From Woeseiaceae bacterium (GTDB lineage Bacteria > Pseudomonadota > Gammaproteobacteria > Steroidobacterales > Woeseiaceae): a DNA stretch of 64,000 nt. This document shows positions 16,692-25,779 of the stretch, in pieces. The notes beneath the pieces are model-generated. The model saw only the letters and a list, made by a program, of their open reading frames with translations, had not been told where the DNA came from and did not search any database. The translations under genes and the position numbers were made by a program. The DNA is taken from contig JAJFKR010000029.1 in NCBI GenBank assembly GCA_021773095.1, positions 1-64,000 on the forward strand. The letters run 5' to 3'. Within the stretch, counting starts at the first letter, position 1. Each line of letters begins with the position of its first letter.

Positions 16692-16723
16692 CTTGCAATG
16701 CGACGTATGCCGGGTGTTACGCT
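16692..16723 (+). promoter_or_regulatory. Promoter-like block before metallophosphoesterase
   Basis: Counterpart of 16309-16340. Just before it, 16649-16675 repeats the left end of the cassette tail (ATCCTTGCGT then TTTTGCGTG), so a cassette joint may once have been here too. Confidence 0.35.
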
Positions 16724-16762
16724 GCTGCGACGACGACTCACGGGAATCGAGACGAGGAAATC

Positions 16763-17458
16763 ATGTTCATCTGTGCCGCTGGCGACATCCATGGAGCCAT
16801 GGACCGGCTCTACGACGATGTTCTCGCCTTCGAGGAGTCGCTGGGCGCATGCTTTGACTACGTGCTTCACGTCGGCGATTTCGGCATCTGGCCCGATCCC
16901 GACCGGGTGGATAAGGCGACGCGCAAGCATGATGGCGCGGGAGACTTTCCGGCCTGGTTCGCAGAAAATCGCTCTGTTCCGCGGCCCACGGTTTTCATCA
17001 AGGGGAATCATGAGGATTTCGCCTGGCTCAGCGAGCAACTTGAGGCTGGCCGGCGCGAAATTCTGCCGGGCCTGACGTATTTGCCGAGTGGCGAGGTCAT
17101 GGACATCGGCGATAGCCGCGACAGGATTCGTGTCGGTGGTATCGGCGGTTGTTTCGGACCGTCCAACTACGAGCGTCGATCGCATGATCTACAGGGCTGG
17201 GCCAAACGACACTTCACCTATGACGAGTGCGAACGCCTGAGCAGCCATAGTGGTGTCGAGGTACTTCTGCTTCACGATGCGCCCGCCGGCGTTCGTTGTA
17301 TCGGCCTCAACAAGGTAGCGATGCCGGGCAATCTCGTGGCGATCGACATACCAGCGCGGGAACGCGAATACGAGATCCTCGCCGAATGGCCGCGTCGCGA
17401 GCAGCTAAGCTCTCGGCCACGCGCTGACTTTTCTGGGTTAGAATGGAACGCGGAGTAA
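16763..17458 (+). CDS. Metallophosphoesterase, GHxH motif not found
   Basis: This 231-residue calcineurin-like phosphoesterase shows GDIHG (7-11), HVGDFG (37-41), KGNHE (80-84) and LLHDAPAG (170-176). The final GHxH motif that supplies the last metal ligands is missing: right after HDAPAGVRC comes IGLNKVAMPG, which looks like the family's C-terminus. A short in-frame deletion is likely, and activity may be reduced or lost. The gene ends 1 bp before the MntA gene, so they are co-transcribed. Substrate unknown. Confidence 0.75.
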   Translation: MFICAAGDIHGAMDRLYDDVLAFEESLGACFDYVLHVGDFGIWPDPDRVDKATRKHDGAGDFPAWFAENRSVPRPTVFIKGNHEDFAWLSEQLEAGRREILPGLTYLPSGEVMDIGDSRDRIRVGGIGGCFGPSNYERRSHDLQGWAKRHFTYDECERLSSHSGVEVLLLHDAPAGVRCIGLNKVAMPGNLVAIDIPAREREYEILAEWPRREQLSSRPRADFSGLEWNAE

Positions 17459-17459
17459 A

Positions 17460-17771
17460 ATGATGATTTCGGAAATTGAACAACACCGCCAGGATGTCGA
17501 AGCGCTGTGTCATGAGTACGGCGTGGAGCAGTTGGCCCTGTTCGGCTCGGCTGTAACCGGAGGCTTTCGAGCGAACAGTAGCGATCTGGATTTCCTGGTT
17601 GAGTTTCGGACCCCGCTGGCCTCAGGCTATGCTGACAGGTATTTCGGACTGCTTGAAGGCCTGCAAAATATCTTCAACCGGCCGGTTGATCTGGTTGTGG
17701 AATCTGCGATCAGGAATCCCCACTTCCGTGAAGCGGTAGACCGGAACAAGGCGCTGCTGTATGCGGCTTGA
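17460..17771 (+). CDS. mntA: MntA-type minimal nucleotidyltransferase antitoxin
   Basis: This 103-residue minimal nucleotidyltransferase has the core ALFGSAVTGGFRANSSDLDF: GSx10DxD, with Asp residues in SDLDF and a third acidic residue in RPVDLVVE. In MntA-HepT pairs the antitoxin AMPylates a tyrosine of the HEPN RNase toxin. Here the toxin gene is cut to a 23-codon stub overlapping the end of this gene, so the antitoxin is an orphan. Confidence 0.85.
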   Translation: MMISEIEQHRQDVEALCHEYGVEQLALFGSAVTGGFRANSSDLDFLVEFRTPLASGYADRYFGLLEGLQNIFNRPVDLVVESAIRNPHFREAVDRNKALLYAA

Positions 17772-17832
17772 GGACCGCAAATTCCTGTACGACATCAAGC
17801 GAGCTACCGACGTTGCGGCACGAAGTCGATGA
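17761..17832 (+). pseudogene. hepT: HepT toxin stub
   Basis: The ATG at 17761 overlaps the mntA end by 11 bp, as in intact pairs. It reads MRLEDRKFLYDIKRAT, the normal start of a HEPN toxin, then stops at 17830-17832. The RNase motif (Rx4-6H) would lie far downstream and is absent. Tail repeat 3 begins 42 bp later, so the toxin was probably truncated at the cassette end. Confidence 0.7.
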
Positions 17833-17874
17833 ACTACTGGCAAATGATTGACGCCGCAGATGGGCGAAATCCTT

Positions 17875-18067
17875 GCGTGAATTATGCGTGGTTCGGTCCT
17901 GAATAGTCCTGCATCGTACTGCAAACAGCGCAACGAACGCCCCGGTAACTGGTTGAAATAATTAGCAGAATCAAATACTTACACGTTCTGAAAATCCGCG
18001 TGTCGGTGGTTCAACCGAGGAGCGGAGCGACGACAGGTGCTTGCGCCCATTCCGCCCCTGGCCACCA
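17875..18067 (+). repeat. Cassette-tail repeat 3 (att with T-loop insert)
   Basis: It is 193 bp long, the same length as repeat 2. The left end (GCGTGAATTATGCGTG) and the block GCCCCGGTAACT match the other copies, while 17955-17995 is divergent. The tRNA-Phe tail starts at CTGAAAATCCGCG (17998) and ends in CCA at 18067. Its arms are perfect apart from the 36-bp insert. It marks the right end of the island, 88 bp before the TonB receptor gene. No gene lies between. Confidence 0.78.
18013..18048 (+). repeat. 36-bp hairpin insert in tRNA tail, copy B
   Basis: Same T-loop position as copy A. It contains GAGCGGAGCGACGAC and ends in GGTGC-TT-GCGCC, so the hairpin survives with a G-T pair. Confidence 0.6.
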
Positions 18068-18155
18068 TTTAACTCCAAAGGGCCGCCGAAAGGAGGCCGT
18101 ATGAGTTAATCAGGTCGCTAGATGCAGCTGGTGCTCGGAACGGAAGGGGCCGTAA

Positions 18156-20759
18156 CTAGAAGTCGGCCGCTAGACGCGCATACCAAAAGCCACCGTTGTT
18201 ACCGAAGGGCGAGGTAATGGATGTCCTTGCTCCAAGGAACGCCAACGTGCCATCGCCTTCAGCATCCGGCTCGACATCGAAGATATTCTCAGCGCCGACA
18301 CTCAACCTGAACATATCGTTGAATCTGTAGGTGGCTTCGACATCAATCAGTATTTCGGAGCCATAGCTCGAAACGTCGTCAGCAAGACCGCTACTGAACA
18401 GGCCTCCAGTCGACTTCCAGCTGCCGTACACATTGGCACGCACATAGCCGCTCAGAGCACTCCCGGAGTCGTAGTCGAAGGTCAGTGTCGTCCTGCTATC
18501 CGGAACCTGGTTCTCAAGATCGAACACGCGCGATGCATTGATCGTTCCTGCCGCCACGCTGCCCACATCCTGTTCGTTTTGGTTGTGCCGCAAATCAACG
18601 ACCAAATTACCTGAGCCCACCTCGAAGTCAGCCGTGACGGCCAGATCGATGCCGGTCACGTCGGAGTCGAACGCGTTCGCAAAGTAATTAGCCAGGCCGC
18701 CAAGCAACAATCCGGCATTGGGAACACCGGCAGCTGTCAGATCGACTACATTCTGTGCGTTGATCGTCGTATTGAACAACGCAAGGCGGTCGTCGATAGA
18801 AATATCATAGTAGTCGAGCGTAACGCTGACATTATCCGCTGCAGACCAAATTGCACCCACCGTGAAGCTGGTGGACTCTTCAGGTACAAGCGGTTGCGAC
18901 CCGAGGACCATCGCTACCGTACTTCCCACCGGGAAAGTGCCGCTCGGAATCAGGTTGCCCGCAGTGTCTGCGGACGTCGTCGTGTTGAGTGTATTGACCT
19001 GACCGGGTGTCGGCGCGCGGAATCCAGTGCTGACCGTCGCTCGCAATGCAAACTGTTCGTTAACCTGAAGGCGTCCTGACAACTTGAAGTCTGTCGTGTC
19101 ACCAAACTCGTCGTAGTCCTCGAAGCGAACGGCAGCACCCAGTGTGAAGTTATCTGTGAGGTCGGCCTCGACGTCCACATAGGCAGCAATACTTGAGCTG
19201 TCAAAACTTCCCACCGATTCAACCGAAAAGCCCTGGAAGCCGTCGGAGCCAACGCCGAATTCGAAAGCCGGTCCCGCGCTGTTCGAAGCCGTATCGCCAG
19301 CGCCGATCTTGTAGGTTTCTTCGCGCCACTCAAATCCAAACGCGAAGTTCAACGGTGCAGCAAGATTGCCGACGTCGAAGGTCTTCACAAAGTCCGCGGT
19401 GAGGCTGGTTTCTTCTTGCGTCAGCTTGCCAGGGCTGAAGCTGGTCGGCGACAGCCGGCCGAGACTGGGATTAATGGTTTCCGACAGTGTGTAATCCGCC
19501 TCGCTCTCCGCGATGCGACCACTAATGTCCCAGCTCATACCTGAGCCAGTTTCGCCACGCGCGCCGACAACAAATGCCATATCACTGATAGCGGCGCCAA
19601 AGTCCGGATTGTAGCCGCCTGGAAATTGCGTGAAGATCGGGTTCAACATGACGAATCCACTTGGATTAGTAACCAGGTCTGCATCGGCCGTCAGGTAATC
19701 AGCTGGATTGAAGCCGCCCGCGATGATGCGATCGACCATTGCCTGAGGTGCTGGATCGGGAACGAAATCGCCGTCGTTATCTTGAATCAATGTGGTGCGG
19801 CCGCTAAAGCCCGCAGTCGGATCAAATGTTACCGGGTGACGGTAGAAGAAGTCCGAGATCGTGTCGTTGTCGGAGAAGCTGACGTTGCCGTAAATCTCCA
19901 TGTTGTCGTTGACATCAATTCCTGCATTCAGGAAGAATTTCAGGGCCTCAACGTCCGGATCACCCCAGCGCTGGCAAAAGCCGTCCAATGGCACAATGCC
20001 GGGTCCAACAGCATCGATAACCGGCTGACAGTCTAGACGCTGCACACCGCGAGAGGTTATATCTGCTGTCGAATGCTCAACAGTGGCATTCACAAAGCCA
20101 GAATCGCCAAGGCTGAAGCCGGCGTTGGCTGCCAATGTCGTGCGTGTTCCATCGCCTTCGAAGTATTCGCCAGTCTGAGCAGATACGGAAAAGCCCTCGT
20201 TAGCGTCTTTCAGGATAACGTTGATGACACCTGCGATAGCATCAGAACCGTATTGGGCAGATGCTCCGTCGCGTAGAATTTCAAGCCGCTTAATTGCCAA
20301 TGATGGCAGCGCCGAAAAGTCCACCGCTTGTGCACCTTGATTAACTGTACCCAGCGGGGCCAGTTGTAGATTGACCAGCGGCGAGCGATGGCGGCGGTTG
20401 CCGTTCACAAGCACCAGTGTCTGATCCGGCGAAAGATTGCGCAGAGATACCGGTCGAATAAATGCCGTACCGTCCGCAATCGGAAAACGTTGTGTATTAA
20501 TTGACGGTGCAACTTTCGTCAGGCCATCAGTCATGTCGAACGTCGCCTGGTTAGCCAGTGCTGAACCGGCAAGAACGTCTATCGGTGACAGTGTTTCTGT
20601 CGGCGACTGCCCTTGTCTTCGAGTACCAGTGGTTACGATCTCTTCGATCGCGCCAATACCGTCATCGGTTTGTGAAAAGGCTGCAGGACTGCCAATCGCA
20701 AGTGCGACCGCAACAGCTGCAAATAAGCTGATCTGGTGTTGGTTTTTTGAATGGCTCAT
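18156..20759 (-). CDS. TonB-dependent outer-membrane receptor
   Basis: This 867-residue receptor imports a ligand across the outer membrane with energy from TonB-ExbBD. A signal peptide (FAAVAVALAIGSPAAFSQ) is followed by a TonB-box-like EEIVTTGTRR, a plug domain (about 45-170; VLVNGNRRHRSPLVNLQLAP, RLEILRDGASAQYGSDAIAG) and a beta-barrel that ends in the usual aromatic residue (ARLAADF). The plug wording fits receptors without siderophore signatures, so the ligand could be a sugar, peptide or cofactor. A strong ribosome site (GAGGGGG) precedes the ATG. It is the first gene outside the island. Confidence 0.93.
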   Translation of the reverse strand: MSHSKNQHQISLFAAVAVALAIGSPAAFSQTDDGIGAIEEIVTTGTRRQGQSPTETLSPIDVLAGSALANQATFDMTDGLTKVAPSINTQRFPIADGTAFIRPVSLRNLSPDQTLVLVNGNRRHRSPLVNLQLAPLGTVNQGAQAVDFSALPSLAIKRLEILRDGASAQYGSDAIAGVINVILKDANEGFSVSAQTGEYFEGDGTRTTLAANAGFSLGDSGFVNATVEHSTADITSRGVQRLDCQPVIDAVGPGIVPLDGFCQRWGDPDVEALKFFLNAGIDVNDNMEIYGNVSFSDNDTISDFFYRHPVTFDPTAGFSGRTTLIQDNDGDFVPDPAPQAMVDRIIAGGFNPADYLTADADLVTNPSGFVMLNPIFTQFPGGYNPDFGAAISDMAFVVGARGETGSGMSWDISGRIAESEADYTLSETINPSLGRLSPTSFSPGKLTQEETSLTADFVKTFDVGNLAAPLNFAFGFEWREETYKIGAGDTASNSAGPAFEFGVGSDGFQGFSVESVGSFDSSSIAAYVDVEADLTDNFTLGAAVRFEDYDEFGDTTDFKLSGRLQVNEQFALRATVSTGFRAPTPGQVNTLNTTTSADTAGNLIPSGTFPVGSTVAMVLGSQPLVPEESTSFTVGAIWSAADNVSVTLDYYDISIDDRLALFNTTINAQNVVDLTAAGVPNAGLLLGGLANYFANAFDSDVTGIDLAVTADFEVGSGNLVVDLRHNQNEQDVGSVAAGTINASRVFDLENQVPDSRTTLTFDYDSGSALSGYVRANVYGSWKSTGGLFSSGLADDVSSYGSEILIDVEATYRFNDMFRLSVGAENIFDVEPDAEGDGTLAFLGARTSITSPFGNNGGFWYARLAADF

Positions 20760-20890
20760 GAGTTCCCCCTCGTATGTTCAAGCTGAATCAAATCTAACAC
20801 TGAAAGTATAGTACGACAATCACTCCGCGTCCGTGCACCCGATCGGGTCTCAACGCATTGTTACGGCTTTAGACCGGGTCTTAGCAAAAA

Positions 20891-21946
20891 TTAGCTTGGC
20901 GTGGCTTTTGCTGCAGCTGCCTCTGAGTATGCGGGCCTGACGCCCCAACTTGTCTTGCGCTTTCTAACCAGCATGAACCATGCAAAAAACACGGTGGTTG
21001 TAAGCTGTGAGGCACCCGCAAACCAGACGGGCAACACCCCGGTCAAATCAATCAATGTGCCGTTGTTTGGCAATTCGGCATACCCAAACAGCATTGGCAG
21101 GCGGAACCAGTAATAAGTTGCCACTGCCGCCATGGCGAAGGTGCGGACCAGGAACGCGTGGTCTTGTTTCGGCAGGATTTTCATCAATGCGTGAAAGACA
21201 AGATACGACACGACAAATCCACCAAGCGGCCAGGCGAACGCCATCGTCCATTCCATCATAGTCATGGCGCCAAAGTAGTCCGGCACCTGGTACCAGCCAT
21301 AGACAAAGCCAAAGAAGCCACCAACCAACAATCGGCCGACAGTTTTCTCAACTTTACTCTTGCTGGTAATCATCGGCGTCATCTTGTGCGTCGAATCCGG
21401 GCAGGGAGAAACGCATTTCTCGCATTGCGTGCAATGAGTATTCGGAACCGTAATGGCGGGAGCGGTGCCATACAGCTTTTCCACGGGATGAATCGGACAA
21501 AGAGAAGAGCACCACGCACTGCGCCATTCATAGCGTGTCCCCAGCAAAAAGGCAGTGATGGCGGCGATTGCCAGCATCAAGGCGGTAGCAGGCCCATCCG
21601 CATTGAGTACGGCATGGCGCAAAGGCACGATTAACAGCAGTGCCGCTAATGAGATGATCAGGAATATGTGGCGGAGGGTTTGTGGCATGGCTTTTCTTTT
21701 GGAAAAACCAAAATGGCGGGGCAGAAGTCCGATCGTGGCCATTGGGCAGACATTCCGCCAGACACCGGGGATAAGAACGAGAACCGCAGGAGCTACCGGA
21801 ATGAGGACATTCCAGAATAAGTCGATCCCAATATCTGGCATCCAGATGAGCGTTGCGAGCAACACAACCCCCGCTGCGGCGAGTACAGCCTGAAATACTC
21901 GCCAGATGGGGAGTCCCTTGATGGAGGAAGGTGATGTCATGCGCAT
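20891..21946 (-). CDS. Membrane protein with 4Fe-4S ferredoxin motif
   Basis: This 351-residue protein has about seven hydrophobic segments (for example VFQAVLAAAGVVLLATLIW near residue 20 and LRHIFLIISLAALLLIVPL near 90). A cytoplasmic cluster has CSSLCPIHPVEKLYG followed by HCTQCEKCVSPCPD, a CxxCxxxCP-type 4Fe-4S site, and CPMATIGLLPRHFG earlier, similar to NapH/NosR-type electron-transfer proteins. The partner and pathway are not visible in the window. The gene stands alone, divergent from the PLP decarboxylase. Confidence 0.8.
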   Translation of the reverse strand: MRMTSPSSIKGLPIWRVFQAVLAAAGVVLLATLIWMPDIGIDLFWNVLIPVAPAVLVLIPGVWRNVCPMATIGLLPRHFGFSKRKAMPQTLRHIFLIISLAALLLIVPLRHAVLNADGPATALMLAIAAITAFLLGTRYEWRSAWCSSLCPIHPVEKLYGTAPAITVPNTHCTQCEKCVSPCPDSTHKMTPMITSKSKVEKTVGRLLVGGFFGFVYGWYQVPDYFGAMTMMEWTMAFAWPLGGFVVSYLVFHALMKILPKQDHAFLVRTFAMAAVATYYWFRLPMLFGYAELPNNGTLIDLTGVLPVWFAGASQLTTTVFFAWFMLVRKRKTSWGVRPAYSEAAAAKATPS

Positions 21947-22094
21947 TCCTGTGCTCGGCTAACGTGGCAGCAGCGATACTATCTGGCTGGATTCGATTTT
22001 AACGTTCGTGCATTTGCCAGATCAATAGTCAGCCATGGAGTCCAAAACTACCGCATAATACGGATCAACCCAAGGCGTCGGGAATGACCGATAG

Positions 22095-23540
22095 ATGTCG
22101 CTAACCAATAGATTGAACGAGCTCCGGGAGCTTGCCGCTCCGCTGGAGTCATCATCGGCAACAAGGATTGCGCGGCTGCAGCAAGCAGGCGAGCATGCGG
22201 AGCGATTTCTCGAATCGTTGCCGGAGTGCGAGGTGTACGCTGCCGCCGGGCCGCGCGAAGAAGCAATTGACGCGTTTGCGATTCCCGTCGATCCGGAATC
22301 TTTTGGCGTGGCATTGCGAGTCCTTGATCAGTACGTAGACGGTATCGGGCACAACCTCGGTTCAAGCCGTTTTTTTGCGTACATTCCAAGCGGTGGTCTT
22401 CACGATGCGGCTATTGCGGACTATTTGGCAGCGGTTTCGAATCGCTACTCAGGTGTTGGCGCTGCCGCACCGGGTGCGACTCGACTGGAACATGCGATGT
22501 TGCGCTGGCTGGCGGATGTCGTCGGCTATCCTGATACCGCCGAGGGTGATCTGACTTCGGGCGGCAGCATGGCAGCGCTGTCGGCGGTCGTCGCCGCACG
22601 GGAAGCGAACAACATCAAGAGCGGGGACGTTCCGTCGGCGGTGGTTTATCTCACCGCACACACGCACCACACATTTCGCAAGGCGCTTCACGTTGGCGGC
22701 CTCGGCGAGTGCATGATGCGGGAGATCCCGTTGGATGCAAATATGCGGATGGACTGCGACCGCCTTCGTGAGAGTATTCGGCAAGATCAAAAATCCGGTT
22801 TGCAGCCCTGGCTGATTGGCGCAACCGCGGGAACCACTGATACCGGGTCCGTCGATCCGCTGGATAGGATCGCCGATATTGCTGCCGAGTCGAAAGTCTG
22901 GATGCATGTTGATGCGGCTTACGGTGGCGCATTCGCATTGTGTGACGAAGGTCGGCGACGACTAAAGGGGATCGAGCGATCAGACTCATTGATTCTCGAT
23001 CCGCACAAGGGGTTTTTTCTGCCCTGCGGTATAGGGGTTTTGCTGGTTCGCAACGGTCAGCAACTATATGACGCTTTTCATGCGCGAGGAGCGTACATGC
23101 AGGACGTCGCAGGTGACACCGAGCGTTCACCCTGCGATTATTCGGCGGAACTAACGCGACCGACACGGGGGTTGCGTTTCTGGCTGCCGTTCAAGGTTCA
23201 CGGCAGCGGGGCGTTTGCCGCGGCGCTCGAGGAGAAGTTGCTGCTAGCCGAGTACTTCTACGATGAGTGTGGTGAGATTCCCGGAATCAAATTAGGACCG
23301 AGACCGGATCTGTCCATCGTTACATTTCGATTTTGCCCGGAGTCGGCGGACGCCGATGTTGCAAGTCGTTCGTTGCTCAAAGCCATTCACAATGACGGGC
23401 GGGTGTTTATGACGTCGACGACAATCGCGGGTCAATTCACGATTCGGATGGCTATACTGACGTACCATACGCATCTGGAAGACATCGACCTGGCGCTTCA
23501 GGTCATAAAAGAATGTACGGTGACAATCGGTCGCACATGA
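22095..23540 (+). CDS. Group II PLP-dependent decarboxylase
   Basis: This 481-residue enzyme of the aromatic-L-amino-acid/glutamate decarboxylase family has the cofactor lysine in ILDPHKGFFLPCG (about residue 304), the aspartate that holds the pyridine nitrogen in HVDAAYGGAF (about 272), and the substrate-side TSGGSMAALSAV (about 155). It removes CO2 from an amino acid to yield an amine; the substrate is not evident. The Na+ symporter gene follows after 31 bp on the same strand, which suggests uptake of the substrate. Confidence 0.9.
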   Translation: MSLTNRLNELRELAAPLESSSATRIARLQQAGEHAERFLESLPECEVYAAAGPREEAIDAFAIPVDPESFGVALRVLDQYVDGIGHNLGSSRFFAYIPSGGLHDAAIADYLAAVSNRYSGVGAAAPGATRLEHAMLRWLADVVGYPDTAEGDLTSGGSMAALSAVVAAREANNIKSGDVPSAVVYLTAHTHHTFRKALHVGGLGECMMREIPLDANMRMDCDRLRESIRQDQKSGLQPWLIGATAGTTDTGSVDPLDRIADIAAESKVWMHVDAAYGGAFALCDEGRRRLKGIERSDSLILDPHKGFFLPCGIGVLLVRNGQQLYDAFHARGAYMQDVAGDTERSPCDYSAELTRPTRGLRFWLPFKVHGSGAFAAALEEKLLLAEYFYDECGEIPGIKLGPRPDLSIVTFRFCPESADADVASRSLLKAIHNDGRVFMTSTTIAGQFTIRMAILTYHTHLEDIDLALQVIKECTVTIGRT

Positions 23541-23571
23541 TTTCAGCCACAGGACTGAGCCGGGGGGCACA

Positions 23572-24939
23572 ATGACAAGCAAAAATACTGAAAACTGGTC
23601 CGGACGGTTAGCGTTCATACTTGCCTCTGTCGGTGCCGCTGTCGGTCTTGGAAACATCTGGAAGTTTCCCTACACGCTTGGCAGTAGTGGCGGCAGCGCT
23701 TTCGTCCTGATCTATGTCATCGCCATTCTGCTCGTCGCCACGCCAATCATGTTGTCCGAAATGATCATTGGACGGCATACAAGGCGGAGCGCGCCGACAG
23801 CAATGCGCGACCTGGCCCTTGAGAGCGGTACGAGTGGCTATTGGCAGATAGTGGGCTGGATGGGGTTACTCGCGTTGCTTTTGGTGCTGAGCTTTTACAG
23901 CGTCATCGCCGGCTGGACGGCCGCGTACCTGTTCAAGTCAGTCTCCGGTGGTTTGAGCGGACTTTCGCCTGCAGAAGTTGGACGCGATTTCGGCACCTTC
24001 CTGCACGACCCGACCGGGATGATCGTCTGGCACTTCGTGTTTACAGGGGCGACCGCATTTATCGTATCGCGTGGCATCAAGCTGGGGCTCGAGCGACTTG
24101 TACGAGTGCTGATGCCGGCGCTGTTTCTGATGCTGATTGCGCTGGTTGTCTACTCCGGAGTGACGGGCGACTTCAGTCGTGCGATCGATTTCCTTTTCAG
24201 CGTGGACCTGAGCAAGGTCACGCCCCTGGTTGTGCTGGCCGCGGTAGGGCAGGCATTTTTCTCGGTCAACGTTGGCGTCGGCGCCGTGCTGACCTATTCG
24301 GCGTATCTGCCCGACGACGTCAACCTGTTCCGCTCGGCGATCGCCGTATCATTCGGCGACACGCTGGTTGCACTTCTCGCCGGCCTGGCGATCTTTCCGA
24401 TTGTGTTCGCGTACGACCTGAATCCTTCTGAAGGTCCGGGCCTGATTTTCGTTACGATGTCGACGGCCTTCGCGGCAATGCCAGGCGGCAGTGTCGTCGC
24501 AGGCGTATTTTTCGCGATGTTGTTATTCGCCGCATTGACGTCGTCCATCTCGATGCTGGAGACAATGACGGCGCGCGCGTTCGAGGTTCGCGGCATGGGT
24601 CGGCCGAAGGCGGCGAGCATTATTGGCGCCGTGGCTTTCGTGCTTGGTTTGATCACGGTGCTGTCATTCTCGAGTTGGGAAAACGTGTTTCTGTTGAACG
24701 GCATTGAGGCGCTTGCAGGTAAAACGCCTTTTGGTCTGATCGATTACCTGGTGTCGAACATCTTACTGCCGCTCGGCGGCATGTTGTATGCGTTATTCGC
24801 CGGATGGTGGGTGTCGCGAAAAGTTCAGGTTGCACAACTTGGCGTTGGGGACGGTGCAGTATTCACACTCTGGCTGGTGCTGGCCCGCGTTATTGCGCCG
24901 CTGGCGATTGCGGCGGTGTTTGTGTCCAACCTGGCTTAG
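23572..24939 (+). CDS. Sodium:neurotransmitter symporter (NSS/SNF) family transporter
   Basis: This 455-residue inner-membrane transporter has about 11-12 helices. The NSS signature SVGAAVGLGNIWKFPY is in the first helix (unwound region that binds Na+ and the amino acid), and TSSISMLETMTAR is the helix-8 Na+ site. Family members such as LeuT and MhsT take up amino acids with Na+. It is placed just after the PLP decarboxylase and probably co-transcribed, so it likely feeds it. Confidence 0.93.
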   Translation: MTSKNTENWSGRLAFILASVGAAVGLGNIWKFPYTLGSSGGSAFVLIYVIAILLVATPIMLSEMIIGRHTRRSAPTAMRDLALESGTSGYWQIVGWMGLLALLLVLSFYSVIAGWTAAYLFKSVSGGLSGLSPAEVGRDFGTFLHDPTGMIVWHFVFTGATAFIVSRGIKLGLERLVRVLMPALFLMLIALVVYSGVTGDFSRAIDFLFSVDLSKVTPLVVLAAVGQAFFSVNVGVGAVLTYSAYLPDDVNLFRSAIAVSFGDTLVALLAGLAIFPIVFAYDLNPSEGPGLIFVTMSTAFAAMPGGSVVAGVFFAMLLFAALTSSISMLETMTARAFEVRGMGRPKAASIIGAVAFVLGLITVLSFSSWENVFLLNGIEALAGKTPFGLIDYLVSNILLPLGGMLYALFAGWWVSRKVQVAQLGVGDGAVFTLWLVLARVIAPLAIAAVFVSNLA

Positions 24940-24982
24940 CTATTCGTCCGTTGCCATCATCGAAGCGCGCCTGACACCACGG

Positions 24983-24998
24983 AAGCGGATTTCCGCTT
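24983..24998. terminator. Small hairpin after the symporter gene
   Basis: AAGCGGA-TT-TCCGCTT, a 7-bp stem 44 bp past the stop. There is no T tract, so its role as a terminator is uncertain. Confidence 0.3.
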
Positions 24999-25053
24999 AA
25001 CGCGTCTGCAATGGAATAAAATCCGCTACCCAGCTCCGCCCCGGGGGCACCCT

Positions 25054-25779
25054 CTAACACAAAATCTGCTCAGCGAGACAATCCAGCCTTCGCTTCCGTT
25101 CTTGCCAATCAGGTAGTCGCCTGGTTAGCAACGCGTAGTATTCACTACTGTGATTGTGGTGTTTCAAATGACATAGCTCGTGGATGACAACATAGTCGAT
25201 ACACTGTCGCGGTGCTTTGACGAGCATGGGGTTCAGCGACAGCCGTCCTTGCGGTGAACAGCTACCCCATTGTTTCTTCATAGGGCGTAACCGCCACTCG
25301 GGTATTGCCTCGACCCAACGCAGATCGGGATATAGAGCAGCCAGTCGTCTTTCAAATACTTGCAGTGCTCGTGCCCGATACCAAATATCCAGCGCCTCTT
25401 TGACAGACGATGCGTTTCTATCCGGAACGGAGACAACGAGTTGTGCGCCCAGCAGTTTCACAACGCCGGCATCTCTTGTTGTTTTTCGAACCTTCAGCAA
25501 ATACCGCTTTCCCAGGTACCAGTGAGTTTCACCGCTCACATATTGTCGGTGTAAGGCATGGCGGTGGGTGGCTTCCAGCTTCGCTAGTTGGTTTCGGATC
25601 CAACGTGCGCGCTTAAGAACTGCCCGCTTGATTTCCGTGATTGGTGTCTGCGGCGGAGCATCCACGACCACACGCTGATCCGGTTGTACGTGGATGCGTA
25701 CCTTGCCGGCCAGGTTTTCACGGTAGCTTACGGAGAAAACCAGCGTGTTTTCCCCGTACGTAACCTGAAAGTCGCCCAC
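25054..25779 (-). CDS. M48/YgjP-type metallopeptidase of the R-M operon
   Basis: This 241-residue cytosolic protein has the zinc motif VIHELCHLKHHNHSSEYY near residue 195, which fits the YgjP/SprT-like (DUF45) family. The GTG start shares one base with the hsdR stop (TAGTG at 25779), so it is translated with HsdR. This family is often found beside type I restriction genes; a role in controlling the restriction complex is plausible but not shown by the sequence. Confidence 0.85.
   Translation of the reverse strand: MGDFQVTYGENTLVFSVSYRENLAGKVRIHVQPDQRVVVDAPPQTPITEIKRAVLKRARWIRNQLAKLEATHRHALHRQYVSGETHWYLGKRYLLKVRKTTRDAGVVKLLGAQLVVSVPDRNASSVKEALDIWYRARALQVFERRLAALYPDLRWVEAIPEWRLRPMKKQWGSCSPQGRLSLNPMLVKAPRQCIDYVVIHELCHLKHHNHSSEYYALLTRRLPDWQERKRRLDCLAEQILC

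Larger units (their letters stand above)
1..18067. mobile_element. tRNA-Phe genomic island, built of cassettes
   Basis: Three direct repeats ending in a tRNA-Phe 3' half (ends at 12008, 14570 and 18067) divide the region into at least three segments full of defence and toxin-antitoxin genes, with several decayed genes at the joints. Tyrosine integrases that use tRNA genes as attachment sites leave exactly such 3' tails at the distal end of the element. The left boundary is outside the window and no integrase gene is visible, so serial integration followed by loss of the integrases is an inference. Right of 18067 the gene content turns into ordinary chromosomal functions. Confidence 0.6.

Noticed and set aside
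1-18067. A prophage
   Set aside because: No capsid, tail, terminase, lysis or integrase genes are visible.
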